A stretch of DNA of 64,000 nucleotides from Neisseria sp. KEM232 (GCF_002237445.1 NZ_CP022527.1:434001-498000); one strand, 5' to 3'. Numbered from the stretch's first letter, positions 33,848 through 42,684 are shown. The notes: generated from the sequence alone by a model not told the origin. Program-made: numbers and translations.

Positions 33848-34042
33848 ATGAAAAAAAACGTCGGCACGCTTGACCGCATTATCCGCATCGTATTGGGTTT
33901 GGCCTTAATCGCCGCCGCCGCCACAGGCACAATCGGCTGGTGGGGCTGGATAGGCATCGTGCCGCTGGCCACGGGGCTGATGTCGAGCTGCCTTTTATAC
34001 GGCCTGCTCGGCATCAACACTTGTCCGGCGGACAAAAAATGA
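33848..34042 (+). CDS. DUF2892 inner-membrane protein, 64 aa
   Basis: Two transmembrane helices (~14-32 and ~34-55) after MKKNVGTLDRIIRIVLG, the DUF2892 signature also found in the membrane part of YgaP. CLLYGLLGINTCP near the end has two Cys. ATG at 33848 with AGGAGATG upstream. Its TGA overlaps the ATG of the rhodanese gene (ATGA), so they form an operon. Confidence 0.88.
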   Translation: MKKNVGTLDRIIRIVLGLALIAAAATGTIGWWGWIGIVPLATGLMSSCLLYGLLGINTCPADKK

Positions 34043-34563
34043 GCGCGGCGAATCTGCCGCGTATCGGCGCAAACGAAGCGGGCAAACTGGGCGGCAAAGT
34101 CTTGTTTGTCGATATACGCAGCGCGGCCGAATACCGGCGCGAACACATCGCCGAGGCCGTCTGCATTCCCGCAGCCGAGTTGGCCGCCAAACCCGATGCC
34201 GCCGCAAACGCCGATACGCTGGTGTTTTACTGCCTGTCGGGCATGCGTACCACGCAGGCAGCGGGCGCTTTGGCCGCAGTGGCAAACGGGCGCACGGCCT
34301 ATATTCTGGACGGCGGTTTGCAGGCATGGAAAAAAGCCGGCCTGCAAACCGTGGCCGACCGCAGCGCGCCGCCCGACATCATGCGGCAGGTACAAATCGG
34401 CGCAGGCTCGCTGGTGTTGCTCGGCGTCATCGGCGGCGCGTTTCTCTTGCCCACGCTGTATTGGCTCTCTGCCTTTGTCGGTGCGGGGCTGCTCACGGCG
34501 GGGCTGACCGGGTTTTGCGGCATGGCCAAAATCCTGGCGCGGATGCCGTGGAATCGGCTTTGA
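34039..34563 (+). CDS. YgaP-like membrane rhodanese
   Basis: 174-aa sulfurtransferase. The rhodanese domain (1-115) has DIRSAAEYRREHI and the active-site loop CLSGMRT with the persulfide-forming Cys. It is followed by a two-helix DUF2892 membrane domain (~120-165). In E. coli the same architecture is YgaP, regulated by the ArsR-type YgaV. Expected to transfer or detoxify sulfide-derived sulfane sulfur at the membrane. Confidence 0.85.
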   Translation: MSAANLPRIGANEAGKLGGKVLFVDIRSAAEYRREHIAEAVCIPAAELAAKPDAAANADTLVFYCLSGMRTTQAAGALAAVANGRTAYILDGGLQAWKKAGLQTVADRSAPPDIMRQVQIGAGSLVLLGVIGGAFLLPTLYWLSAFVGAGLLTAGLTGFCGMAKILARMPWNRL

Positions 34564-34592
34564 AGCAAAGCTGGTACAATCTGTTTCCATGC

Positions 34593-34634
34593 TTTCAGAC
34601 GGCCTTTTGCGCAAGACCCAAAGGCCGTCTGAAA
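34593..34634 (+). terminator. DUS inverted pair
   Basis: TTTCAGACGGCCTTTT and the complement AAAGGCCGTCTGAAA with an 11-base spacer, between the rhodanese and ArsR-type genes. Confidence 0.6.
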
Positions 34635-34675
34635 ACGTTTTTCCGATTTAAAAACACGCACAAACCCACATTAAA

Positions 34676-34975
34676 ATGAACACCGAAAATCCCCCCTACG
34701 AAGAAGCCGCCGCCTTTTTAAAACTGCTGGCCAATCCCAACCGTTTGGCCGTGTTGTGCAGCCTGCACGATGCCCCGCGCAACGTCACCGAGTTGGCCGA
34801 AGCCGTCGGCCTGCCGCAGGCCGCCATGTCCGCCCAACTCGCCCTGTTGCGCGAAGCCGGGCTGGTGGCCTGCGAAACCAAACACCGCGAGCGGCTCTAT
34901 TCGATTGCCGACCCGCGCGTCGCCGCCACCATCGAGCTGCTTTATTCGTTTTTCTGCACCGATAAGGCCGTCTGA
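34676..34975 (+). CDS. ArsR-family repressor, YgaV/BigR-like
   Basis: 99-aa winged helix-turn-helix protein (LKLLANPNRLAVLCSLHDAP, NVTELAEAVGLPQAAMSAQL, LVACETKHRERLYSI). Two Cys at residues 28 and 94 match the pair that forms a di- or polysulfide link in sulfide sensors YgaV/BigR, rather than an arsenic site. It likely represses the upstream DUF2892-rhodanese operon through the dyad at 33805. DKAV at the C-terminus is uptake-sequence coded. ATG at 34676. Confidence 0.8.
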   Translation: MNTENPPYEEAAAFLKLLANPNRLAVLCSLHDAPRNVTELAEAVGLPQAAMSAQLALLREAGLVACETKHRERLYSIADPRVAATIELLYSFFCTDKAV

Positions 34976-35040
34976 AAGAGCAGTTTGGCAAAAGGCCGTC
35001 TGAACGCCCTACTCCGCCAAACCGGCACAAAGGCTGCGGA

Positions 35041-35088
35041 AATAAGAAGAGGCCGTCTGAAACTTTTTTCAGACAGCCTCTTCTTATT
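35041..35088. terminator. Long bidirectional terminator containing uptake sequences
   Basis: AATAAGAAGAGGCCGTCTGA and a nearly perfect complement make a stem of about 20 bp between the convergent ArsR-type and pgpA genes. One mismatch breaks the right-hand uptake sequence (CAGACAGCCT). Confidence 0.8.
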
Positions 35089-35094
35089 TTTGAG

Positions 35095-35598
35095 TCAGGC
35101 AAACAGCCAATGCAGAATCTGTATCAGCACGATGGTGCAGACGGCGGCGACGGTGTCGTCGAGCATCACGCCCAAGCCGCCTTTGACGCGGCTGTCGGCC
35201 CATTTGACGGGCTGCGGTTTGGCGATGTCGAAAACGCGGAACAGAATAAAGGCCAGCAGCCACCAGCCGAAGCCCTGCGGCACGCAGGCAAGCACCAGCA
35301 TCATGGCGGCAAATTCGTCCCAAACGATGGCGCGGTGGTCGGTCTGCCCCAATTCGCGGCTGACGGTATCGCAGATGCGCACGCCGACAGCAAACAGAAT
35401 CAGCGCCAAAACCAGCAGGGCGGTGCGGCTCATGCCCATTCCCAAGAGCAGGCCGGAGACGAAAACGGCGGGCAGCGTGCCGAAGGTGCCGGGGGCTTTG
35501 CCGGCCAGGCCGGTGCCGAAGCCGAGACCGAGGATGCGCACGGGGCGGCGCATCATCCATTCCCAAGAGGGAACGGCGGGTTGTTGCGTTTGCGACAT
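35095..35598 (-). CDS. pgpA: Phosphatidylglycerophosphatase A
   Basis: 167-aa membrane enzyme that dephosphorylates phosphatidylglycerol phosphate to phosphatidylglycerol. Motifs GTGLAGKAPGTFGT, WDEFAAMMLV and FRVFDIAKPQPVKWADSRVK with GVMLDDTVAA are the PgpA signature; the acidic residues form the metal site. About three transmembrane helices. ATG at 35598. Confidence 0.95.
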   Translation of the reverse strand: MSQTQQPAVPSWEWMMRRPVRILGLGFGTGLAGKAPGTFGTLPAVFVSGLLLGMGMSRTALLVLALILFAVGVRICDTVSRELGQTDHRAIVWDEFAAMMLVLACVPQGFGWWLLAFILFRVFDIAKPQPVKWADSRVKGGLGVMLDDTVAAVCTIVLIQILHWLFA

Positions 35599-35909
35599 GG
35601 ATTTTCCTTCCGTAAAAATGGTTTGGACAATCGGGCGTTGCGCCCGTGTGTTGCGCTGCCGAAGCGCTTGGGTTTGCCGTATCCGTTTTTGAATCGGGAA
35701 ATCGGTTCTGCCGAAGCTGCGCTTTCAGACGGCCTATTGCCGTACAGGCGCGGGAAACGGGGCAGGCAGAACAGGCGGCGGCAGGGCGTGATTATAGCTT
35801 TTCACGCCATGCGCTTAAACCGTTCGGAGGCGTTCTGCGGCGTTTATCCTGTGGTTTGATGATTTGGAGCAAAAGAAAACGGGGCTTGCGCCCCGTTATT
35901 CGGAATCTG
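35599..35909. other. Gene-free stretch
   Basis: 311 bp between pgpA and the L,D-transpeptidase-like gene. It contains one AG-DUS (35729-35740), a minus-strand TATAAT-like element near 35791-35798 for pgpA, and a terminator (35871-35896). No gene recognised. Confidence 0.5.
35871..35896 (-). terminator. Rho-independent terminator (non-DUS)
   Basis: ACGGGGC / GCCCCGT hairpin followed on the minus strand by TTTCTTTT, downstream of the L,D-transpeptidase-like gene. Confidence 0.85.
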
Positions 35910-36338
35910 TCAGATGACTTCCAGCACGAAATACTGTTTCAGTTTTTCGTATACCTCGTCGCTGACGTTGATGCAGCCGTTGGTCATGATGCGGTCGGCA
36001 GCCACAGGCGATTGGATGCGCTCCAAGCGGCGTTCGGACGGTTTGAGCGTCCAAACGCGGTGCAGGGCGAACAGAAAATCCTTTTCCTGCTTGAAACCGA
36101 TGATGTCGCCGCCGTAGCCGCGCTTGTCGGTTTTGTAGATTTTCATGTCGAACACGCCTTTCGGCGTGGTTTTGCCGACCAGAACGGGATGGCATTGGCC
36201 GTTGTCGGCAAAGCACAATTCGGCTTTGGCGGTATCGACCACGACTTTGCGGCTCTGCTTGAAAGCATCAATGCTGCCGGAAGCGGAAGCGGCAACGCTT
36301 CCTCCCAGCAGCATCACAAACCATAAGGTTTTCAGCAT
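35910..36338 (-). CDS. L,D-transpeptidase-like (YkuD-type) exported protein
   Basis: 142-aa exported protein with a signal peptide (MLKTLWFVMLLGGSVAASAS). The C-terminal half has TNGCINVSDEVYEKL, the Cys-containing motif of YkuD-type L,D-transpeptidases, preceded by VLVGKTTPKGVFDM as in that fold. The usual catalytic His appears to be outside the motif and could be missing, so activity is not certain. May act in peptidoglycan crosslinking or remodelling. Ends 9 bp before the adjacent BamE-like gene's territory; same strand. Confidence 0.75.
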   Translation of the reverse strand: MLKTLWFVMLLGGSVAASASGSIDAFKQSRKVVVDTAKAELCFADNGQCHPVLVGKTTPKGVFDMKIYKTDKRGYGGDIIGFKQEKDFLFALHRVWTLKPSERRLERIQSPVAADRIMTNGCINVSDEVYEKLKQYFVLEVI

Positions 36339-36347
36339 ACAACCCGT

Positions 36348-36872
36348 TTATTGGCGGATTTTCTTGGCCGGAGCGGCCACTACTTCGCGGATGATGACCT
36401 GCGGCTCGGCTTTGGGCGGCTCGGGCTGCGGCGGCGGGCAGACCGCGCCTTGCGGGAATACGGGATTCCAGTGGAAGCTGCGGGCGAATTTGTGTTTGTC
36501 GAAAATCACTTTGTACTGGCAGGTGGTGATGCCGTCCACGCCGGAAGTGTTGTCGGGATCGGCCGGCACGCCCGGAGTGTAGAAGTGGAACAGGTAATCC
36601 CATTCGCGCACGCCGTACATGCCTTCGTCGTAGTGCGGGCGGCCGAGGATTTTGTAGATGTCGTCTTTGGTCAGGCCGGGGCGCATTTTGTCCAGCTCGT
36701 CATAGGTGGGGAAAGTGCCCCGGTCTTTGTTGAAGGTGAGGGAATAGGGTTTGGGGAACACGGGGTTGTCGGTCGTGCCCTCGGCGGTGATTTTGCTTTT
36801 GGTGGCGCAGGCGGCCAGGAGGCAGGCGGCGGCCAGTGCCGCGCCCGTTTTCAGAAATTGTGTGTTTTTCAT
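36348..36872 (-). CDS. BamE/SmpA-like outer-membrane lipoprotein
   Basis: 174-aa lipoprotein, lipobox LAAC (Cys22). The domain MRPGLTKDDIYKILGRPHYD followed by GVREWDYLFHFY is the SmpA/OmlA (BamE) fold signature. The C-terminal tail is Pro/Glu-rich and not part of BamE. It may assist outer-membrane assembly or be a paralog with another role. ATG at 36872; operon-like with the L,D-transpeptidase-like gene 9 bp away. Confidence 0.8.
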   Translation of the reverse strand: MKNTQFLKTGAALAAACLLAACATKSKITAEGTTDNPVFPKPYSLTFNKDRGTFPTYDELDKMRPGLTKDDIYKILGRPHYDEGMYGVREWDYLFHFYTPGVPADPDNTSGVDGITTCQYKVIFDKHKFARSFHWNPVFPQGAVCPPPQPEPPKAEPQVIIREVVAAPAKKIRQ

Positions 36873-36895
36873 GTTTCAAATCCTTTAAGTTTGGT

Positions 36896-36935
36896 TTTCA
36901 GACGGCCTCTATTATAAAAGAGGCCGTCTGAAAAC
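36896..36935. terminator. DUS inverted pair
   Basis: TTTTCAGACGGCCTCT pairs with AGAGGCCGTCTGAAAA, between the BamE-like promoter region and the autotransporter 3' end. Confidence 0.65.
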
Positions 36936-36945
36936 GTTTACGACA

Positions 36946-39051
36946 TTACCACTGGTAGCCTACGGCAGCGGTGCCGCCGACATGGCCGCGCGAGTTGCCG
37001 GTTACGGTGCCTTTGATGATCCAGTTTCCGCCATCGGAAATGCTGGAATAGCCGATGGCGTAACCGCTTTCGCCGCGATACACGCTGCCGCCGACAGCCA
37101 TCATGCTCTTGCCGGGCAGGTAGGCCTGGGGCAGGCCGGCCACCGCCATCGCCGCAGCCGTTCCGGCTTTGGAGTCGGCCGCCACATCGTCAATTTTCTG
37201 GTTCAACTGGTTGCCCATGTTGACCACTTGGTTGTTGATGTTTTGGTTGATGGCCTGGTTGGTGTAATAAAGCTGGCTGCCGTTGATGGCGTCGGTGCTG
37301 GTGGCGGAAATCACGCCTGCGGCCACGCCCTGAATCTGGCGGGTTTCGCTTGCGTTGCCGACGCTGACGATGCCGACTGTGTCGCTCACGCCCGCAACAT
37401 TGGCGTCGTTCGCACCCAGGTAGGTGTAGTTGCTGCTGCCGGATACGGCTTTGTGTACGCCGGTGGTTGCGTCGGTGGTTGCGCCGGTTTGCGAGAAACT
37501 GCCCGAATTGTTGCCCAAGAACGCGGAGTTGGCTTTGGTGGCGGTAACGTTGTTGCCCAAGACAAAGGTGTTGTCTGTGGCGACGGTGTTGTTGTTACCG
37601 ACGCTGTAGCTGTTGGCTCCGTTGATGATGCTCGGGTCGCCGAATGCGCCGGAATTCGCTCCCGATACTTTGTTGCCCGTACCGATGGAGATGGAATTCG
37701 CGCCGGTCGCCTGCGCGCCTTTGCCGATGGCGATGCCGTTCTGGCCGGAAGCCACAGACTGGCTGCCCATCGCTACGGCATCCACACCGTTGCCTTTGGC
37801 CTGGTAGCCGATAGCAACGGCGTATTTGCCGGCCGCGCTGGAATCCTCGGTGTTGGTGGCCTGGTCAATCTGCGTCTGTCCGTCATTCACATGGAAGAAC
37901 TTGATGCCTTGTTCGTTCATGTTTTTGATGGCGGAAATGACCGAGTTGTTGACGTACTCTTTTTGTCCGGAAACGTTGTAGGTTTTCAGGGCAACTTTGC
38001 CGGCGGGGGTCAGCTTGCCGGTGTTGTCGACATACTGGTTGTTGTCGCCGCCGAGGGTTTTGCTGTAATTGTTGGAAATATTGGTTACGTTGTTTTCAAC
38101 CTGGGTCAGGTCGCCAACGGTCGCCGCATTGTTCCATTCGGCCGCCTTGCTGCCTTCGGCTTTGATCTGGGCGACGGTTCTGCCGTTCAAACCGCTGGCA
38201 ACATTGGTAATCTGCTTGCCGCCATTGCTCAGACCGTTTGCGGTCAGGTTCACGGTGTTGTTCGGATTACCGGTGGTCGGCGATTTGATGGTAACGCCGC
38301 CGTTGTTCACGGTGGTGTTGCCGGCGGTAACGCTGTCCACGTTCAGATCGCGTTTGAGGGCGACATTCACGCCCGAAGTGTCGGCTTTGGTGGTGATGTT
38401 GCTGTCGCCGGTTACGGCTACCTGGCTGCCCAGTTTTTTCACACCGGTTGTGCCGGTGTCGCCGGTGAAGGTCAGGCCTTTGGTGTCCAGCGCGTCTTTC
38501 GCGGCCGCACCTTTGGCGATGTCGGCTTTGGTTTTGGCCGACAGATCCACGGCGTAGTCGGTTACGTTGTTGGCGTTTTTCTTGCCTTTGGTAACGGTGA
38601 GGGCGGTAGAGCCGGCCGAAACGCTCGCGCCGTCGGCATTCACGGTGTAAATGCTTTGGTCGTTGCTGCCTTTGGTTTCCACAACGCTGGCAATATTGGT
38701 GCCGGCTTTGACTTCGGTTTTCGCCGCTTTCACCTGGCCGACGTTGGCTGCATCGGTGTTGTTCACACCGGCGGCAACGTTGGTGATGGCTTTGTTGCCG
38801 GCGTTGATGCCTTTGGCAGAAAGCGATACGCCGCCCGCAGTGAAGCTATTGACTTTCAGATCGTTGGCGGTGGCCACTTTGTAAGTGGTGCTGCCGTCTT
38901 TGTTCTGAGTCGGGGTAACGACAATGTTGCTGCCCGCTTCAACTTTGTTGGCCGCTTTCGCTGCCGCCTGGTTCAACTGGGAAACGTTGACTGCATCGGT
39001 ATCGGCTGTGCCCGGCGCAACATTGGTGATTCTGTTGCCGCCGTTGTTGAG
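36946..39051 (-). pseudogene. YadA-like trimeric autotransporter adhesin, 5'-truncated
   Basis: Open frame of about 700 codons with many YadA-head/stalk units (GVNNTDAANVGQVKAAK, AIGYQAKGNGVDAVAMG-type left-handed roll repeats, TDAINGSQLY). An intact C-terminal membrane anchor ends GHVGGTAAVGYQW. The 5' end is missing: the frame is entered from an in-frame TAA at 39055-39057, exactly where an IS1016-type transposase remnant begins. There is no signal peptide or usable start, so it should not be exported. A promoterless cassette could still serve as silent sequence for recombination. Confidence 0.85.
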
Positions 39052-39280
39052 GCATTAATCACAGCAAGCTGTTTGCCGACAGACAGAACCATATCAACGG
39101 CATTGAAAATTTCTGGAATCAGGCAAAGCGCGTACTGCGCAAATACAATGGAATCGACCGTAAATCTTTCCCGCTTTTCTTGAAAGAATGCGAGTTCCGT
39201 TTTAACTTTGGCACACCCTCCGAGCAGCTTAAAGTGCTGCGTCGGTGGTGTGAAATTTAGGGCTTATCTAGTACAGCCCC
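39052..39280 (+). mobile_element. IS1016-type (IS1595 family) transposase remnant
   Basis: Frame from 39054 reads INHSKLFADRQNHINGIENF, then WNQAKRVLRKYNGIDRKS and ends RRWCEI at a TAG (39258-39260). These match the C-terminal transposase segment of IS1016. A terminal inverted repeat (GGCTTATCTAGTACAGCCCC, 39261-39280) follows. The left part of the element is gone, so the junction at ~39052 probably reflects a deletion as well as an insertion. Confidence 0.85.
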
Positions 39281-39779
39281 TTCCTTTTTGGGGGCGGAGC
39301 GGTTTTTTCAGGTAGCCTTTTATGGGTTGAGGCCGTCTGAAAAGGGTTGTCTGAAAGCGCAGCTTCAACGCAGTTAAAATCCTCAAATGTCGGATACAAG
39401 TATCCGACCTACGGGGCTGCCTTGCCGCACCGTCATTCCCGCGCAGGCGGGAATCTTGTTTTGGTTCGGCAGCGGCTGGTTTCCCTGCCATTGGCGGCGG
39501 CTCGGGGAGGATTCCCGCCTGCGCCGGAATGACGGCAATTCGGGTTTGGGATTTCAGACGGCCTTTTCAGGTAGCCTTTGAGGCCGTCTGAAAGGCTACC
39601 TGAAAATTTTGTGTTGTCGGATACGAGTATCCGACCTACGGGCTACGGCTTGCTTCAATTTAAATTAGTTTTAGCTGAATGGTGGCAGCCGTAAGCTGGT
39701 TTTCAGACGGCCTTTTCAGGTAGCCTTTGAGGCCATCTGAAAATCCTCAAATGTTGGATACAAGTATCCAACCTACAAT
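39281..39779. repeat. Repeat mosaic: mixed uptake dialects, dRS3, and a dyad repeat
   Basis: 499 bp without genes. Uptake sequences of two dialects alternate: TTCAGGTAGCCT (39307-39318, 39566-39577, 39715-39726) and its complement AGGCTACCTGAA (39593-39604) with AGGCCGTCTGAA types at 39553-39564, 39581-39592 and 39702-39713. dRS3: exact ATTCCC-8-GGGAAT at 39435-39454 and an imperfect copy at 39511-39530. The dyad GTCGGATACAAGTATCCGAC occurs near 39388, with variants near 39616 and 39750. Confidence 0.85.
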
Positions 39780-39986
39780 TTACATACTTGATTGATCGAA
39801 TCGTGCATTAATAAATTCTTCTCGAAGTTGTCTTGCATTTTTTAGCATGCTATTTACCTGCGATATATCTACATCAGGGATCTTTGCAAGGATAGCTTTC
39901 CTGATTTCATCATCACTATCACCTTCTCCAAAACCGCTATCAATTTCTTTCCAGATCAACTCAATATTAAAATTATCAGGATTCAT
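39780..39986 (-). CDS. Small acidic hypothetical protein, 68 aa
   Basis: Unknown protein beginning MNPDNFNIELIWKEIDSGFG. Acidic, with a helical C-terminus. A good AAAGGGGAG ribosome site precedes ATG 39986, 11 bp after the nrdA stop codon, so it may be cotranscribed with nrdA. Its sequence is AT-richer than nrdA, hinting at a later arrival with the repeat mosaic next to it. Confidence 0.6.
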   Translation of the reverse strand: MNPDNFNIELIWKEIDSGFGEGDSDDEIRKAILAKIPDVDISQVNSMLKNARQLREEFINARFDQSSM

Positions 39987-39997
39987 GGTGCTCCCCT

Positions 39998-42277
39998 TTA
40001 AATCTTACAAGCCCCCCCCGCGCAGCCGTCGTCTTGGATGTCGGTTTGGGTGTCGTCCGCGCCGTCGCGGGTGTTGTGGTAGTACAGGGTTTTGACGCCG
40101 TATTTGTAGGCGGTCAGCAGGTCTTTGAGCATTTGTTTCATGGAAACTTTGTTGCCTTCGAATTTGCCCGGGTCGTAGGCGGTATTGGCGGAAATTGCCT
40201 GATCGACGAATTTCTGCATCACGCCGACAAGTTTCAAATAGCCTTCGTTGCCCGGAAGTTGCCATAGGGTTTCGTAGGCGTCTTTCAGGGTTTCAAACTC
40301 CGGTACGACTTGTTTCAAAATGCCGTCTTTCGATGCTTTGACTGTTACCAAGCCGCGCGGCGGCTCGATGCCGTTGGTGGCGTTTGCGATTTGCGAACTG
40401 GTTTCAGACGGCATGAGAGCGGTCAGGGTAGAGTTGCGCAGGCCGTATTTGACGATGTCGGCGCGCAGGCTTTCCCAGTCGCACAACAGCGGTTCGCTGC
40501 ACACGGCATCCAAGTCTTTTTTGTAGGTGTCGATGGGCAGTTTGCCTTGCGAATAAACGGTCTGGTTGAACAACGGGCACGCGCCGTATTCTTTGGCGAG
40601 GTTCACCGATGCTTTGAGCAGGTAATACTGCATGGCTTCAAAGGTGCGGTGGGTCAGACCGAGTGCGGAATCGTCGCTGTAACGGACGCCGTTTTTCGCC
40701 AGATAGTAGGCGTAGTTGATGACGCCGATGCCGAGCGTGCGGCGGTTCATGGTCGCGGTGCGGGCGGCTTCGACCGGATAGTCTTGATAATCCAGCAAGG
40801 CATCGAGTGCGCGCACGGTCAAATCAGCAAGCCCTTCCAGCTCGTCCAAGCTGTTTAATGCGCCCAAGTTGAAGGCAGACAGGGTACACAGGGCAATTTC
40901 GCCGTTCGGGTCGTTGATGTTGTCCAGCGGTTTGGTCGGCAGGGCGATTTCCATACACAGGTTGGACTGGTGCACGGGCGCAACGCGCGGGTCAAACGGA
41001 CTGTGCGTGTTGCAGTGGTCAACGTTTTGGATATAGATACGTCCTGTTCCGGCGCGTTCCTGCATCAACGTGGAGAACAAATCGGTAGCCGACAAGGTGC
41101 GCTTGCGGATGTTCGGGTCTTGCTCGTATTTCGTGTAAAGACGCTCGAATTCGTCTTGGTCGGCAAAGAACGCGTCGTACAGACCGGGAACTTCGTTGGG
41201 CGAGAACAAGGTAATATTGCCGCCTTTAATCAGGCGTGTGTACAACAGGCGGTTGATTTGCACGCCGTAGTCCAACTGGCGGATGCGGTTGTCCTCCACG
41301 CCGCGGTTGTTTTTCAATACCAACAGGCTTTCTGCTTCGATGTGCCACAAGGGGTAGAACAAGGTTGCCGCGCCGCCGCGTACGCCGCCTTGCGAGCAGG
41401 ATTTGACCGCCGCTTGGAACATTTTGAAAAACGGAATGCAGCCGGTGTGTTGCGCTTCTCCGCCGCGGATTTCGCTGCCCAAACCGCGAATACGTCCGGC
41501 GTTAATGCCGATGCCCGCGCGTTGGGAAACGTATTTCACAATCGCGCTGGTGGTGGCGTTGATGGAATCCAGACTGTCGTCGCACTCAATCAATACGCAG
41601 CTTGAGAACTGGCGCGTAGGCGTGCGCACGCCGCTCATGATGGGCGTGGGCAGAGATACTTTGAATGTAGATACCGCGTCGTAAAAACGCTTCACATACG
41701 AGAGGCGCGTGTCTTTCGGATATTTGGAAAACAGGCACATCGCCACGAGGATATAGAGAAACTGCGGCGTTTCGTAAATCTGGCGGGTAACGCGGTTCTG
41801 CACCAGATATTTGCCTTCGAGCTGCTTCACGGCCGCGTAGGAAAAAGTCATGTCGCGGCTGTGGTCGATGTAGGCGTTGAGTTCGTCAAACTCTTCACGG
41901 CTGTAGTCTTCAATGATGTGGCGGTCGTATTTGCCCGCTTCGGTGAGTTTTTTTACATGGTCGAAGAGGTGCGGCGGCTCGAATTCGCCGTAAGCGATTT
42001 TACGCAGATGGAAAATGGCCAAGCGCGCGGCCAGATACTGATAATCCGGAGTGTCTTGCGAAATCAGGTCGGCAGCGGCCTTGATGATGGTTTCGTGGAT
42101 GTCGTCGGTGCGGATGCCGTTGTAAAACTGGATGTGCGATTTGAGCTCGACCTGCGAAACGGAGACATTGCTCAATCCTTCCGCCGCCCAGGTTACGACG
42201 CGGTGGATTTTGTCCAAATCAATGTTTTCCAAACGGCCGTCGCGTTTGGTTACTTTCATGTTTTCTGCGGCATTCAT
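39998..42277 (-). CDS. nrdA: Ribonucleoside-diphosphate reductase class Ia alpha subunit
   Basis: 759-aa catalytic subunit: N-terminal ATP-cone (VTKRDGRLENIDLDKIHRVV), then the barrel with active-site Cys (FSSCVL, NLCMEIALP) and the radical-channel tyrosines region near ~710. The C-terminal shuttle cysteines are CAGGAC, separated by a run of eight G. It reduces NDPs to dNDPs with NrdB, thioredoxin or glutaredoxin; no nrdB is in the window. ATG 42277 after AAGGA. Expression is probably controlled by NrdR via boxes at 42302-42349. Confidence 0.97.
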   Translation of the reverse strand: MNAAENMKVTKRDGRLENIDLDKIHRVVTWAAEGLSNVSVSQVELKSHIQFYNGIRTDDIHETIIKAAADLISQDTPDYQYLAARLAIFHLRKIAYGEFEPPHLFDHVKKLTEAGKYDRHIIEDYSREEFDELNAYIDHSRDMTFSYAAVKQLEGKYLVQNRVTRQIYETPQFLYILVAMCLFSKYPKDTRLSYVKRFYDAVSTFKVSLPTPIMSGVRTPTRQFSSCVLIECDDSLDSINATTSAIVKYVSQRAGIGINAGRIRGLGSEIRGGEAQHTGCIPFFKMFQAAVKSCSQGGVRGGAATLFYPLWHIEAESLLVLKNNRGVEDNRIRQLDYGVQINRLLYTRLIKGGNITLFSPNEVPGLYDAFFADQDEFERLYTKYEQDPNIRKRTLSATDLFSTLMQERAGTGRIYIQNVDHCNTHSPFDPRVAPVHQSNLCMEIALPTKPLDNINDPNGEIALCTLSAFNLGALNSLDELEGLADLTVRALDALLDYQDYPVEAARTATMNRRTLGIGVINYAYYLAKNGVRYSDDSALGLTHRTFEAMQYYLLKASVNLAKEYGACPLFNQTVYSQGKLPIDTYKKDLDAVCSEPLLCDWESLRADIVKYGLRNSTLTALMPSETSSQIANATNGIEPPRGLVTVKASKDGILKQVVPEFETLKDAYETLWQLPGNEGYLKLVGVMQKFVDQAISANTAYDPGKFEGNKVSMKQMLKDLLTAYKYGVKTLYYHNTRDGADDTQTDIQDDGCAGGACKI

Positions 42278-42301
42278 CGGAAATCCTTAAAACGGTAAAA
42301 A

Positions 42302-42349
42302 ATACTAGATATAGTATGAATCGGGGGCTCGGACTACAATATATCGTGT
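42302..42349 (-). promoter_or_regulatory. Tandem NrdR-like boxes upstream of nrdA
   Basis: Two 16-bp palindromic elements, ATACTAGATATAGTAT (42302-42317) and CTACAATATATCGTGT (42334-42349), resemble the NrdR consensus around TATAT. They start exactly 32 bp apart (three helical turns), the spacing of paired NrdR boxes in other bacteria. The -10 of nrdA probably overlaps the proximal box. The rest of the 407-bp gap to ppsA (42350-42684) holds scattered uptake sequences and no gene. Confidence 0.65.
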
Positions 42350-42684
42350 TTCGGCCGTCTGAAACAGGCTTGACAAACCGGCGGCAAAACGCTTTTTCCC
42401 GGCAGTGAAAACGGGGAAAACGGCGGAGGTTTGATATGGCGGGAATCTTTGGTGCGGCGCTGATGAAAAAACCGGCAAAGTTAAAAAATGTAAGCGCAAA
42501 CCGGCCGCGCAGCTACCCGACCCGGTCTGTCCTGTTCCTTATGCATCATCATCCGTATCGTCTGCAAACAATCGAGATTAGGCCGTCTGAACTGCTTTTT
42601 CCCGGCACGGGTTTTAGACGGCCTCCCGGCAAAAACGGCCGCATCCGTCTTTCAGGATGCGGCCGTCTGAACGCTACTGCCGGA

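Noticed and set aside
36982..39183. Long open frame on the plus strand opposite the autotransporter
   Set aside because: It mirrors the codon bias of the repetitive YadA-like frame; its translation is low-complexity Gly/Val/Ala and it runs into transposase sequence in the wrong frame.
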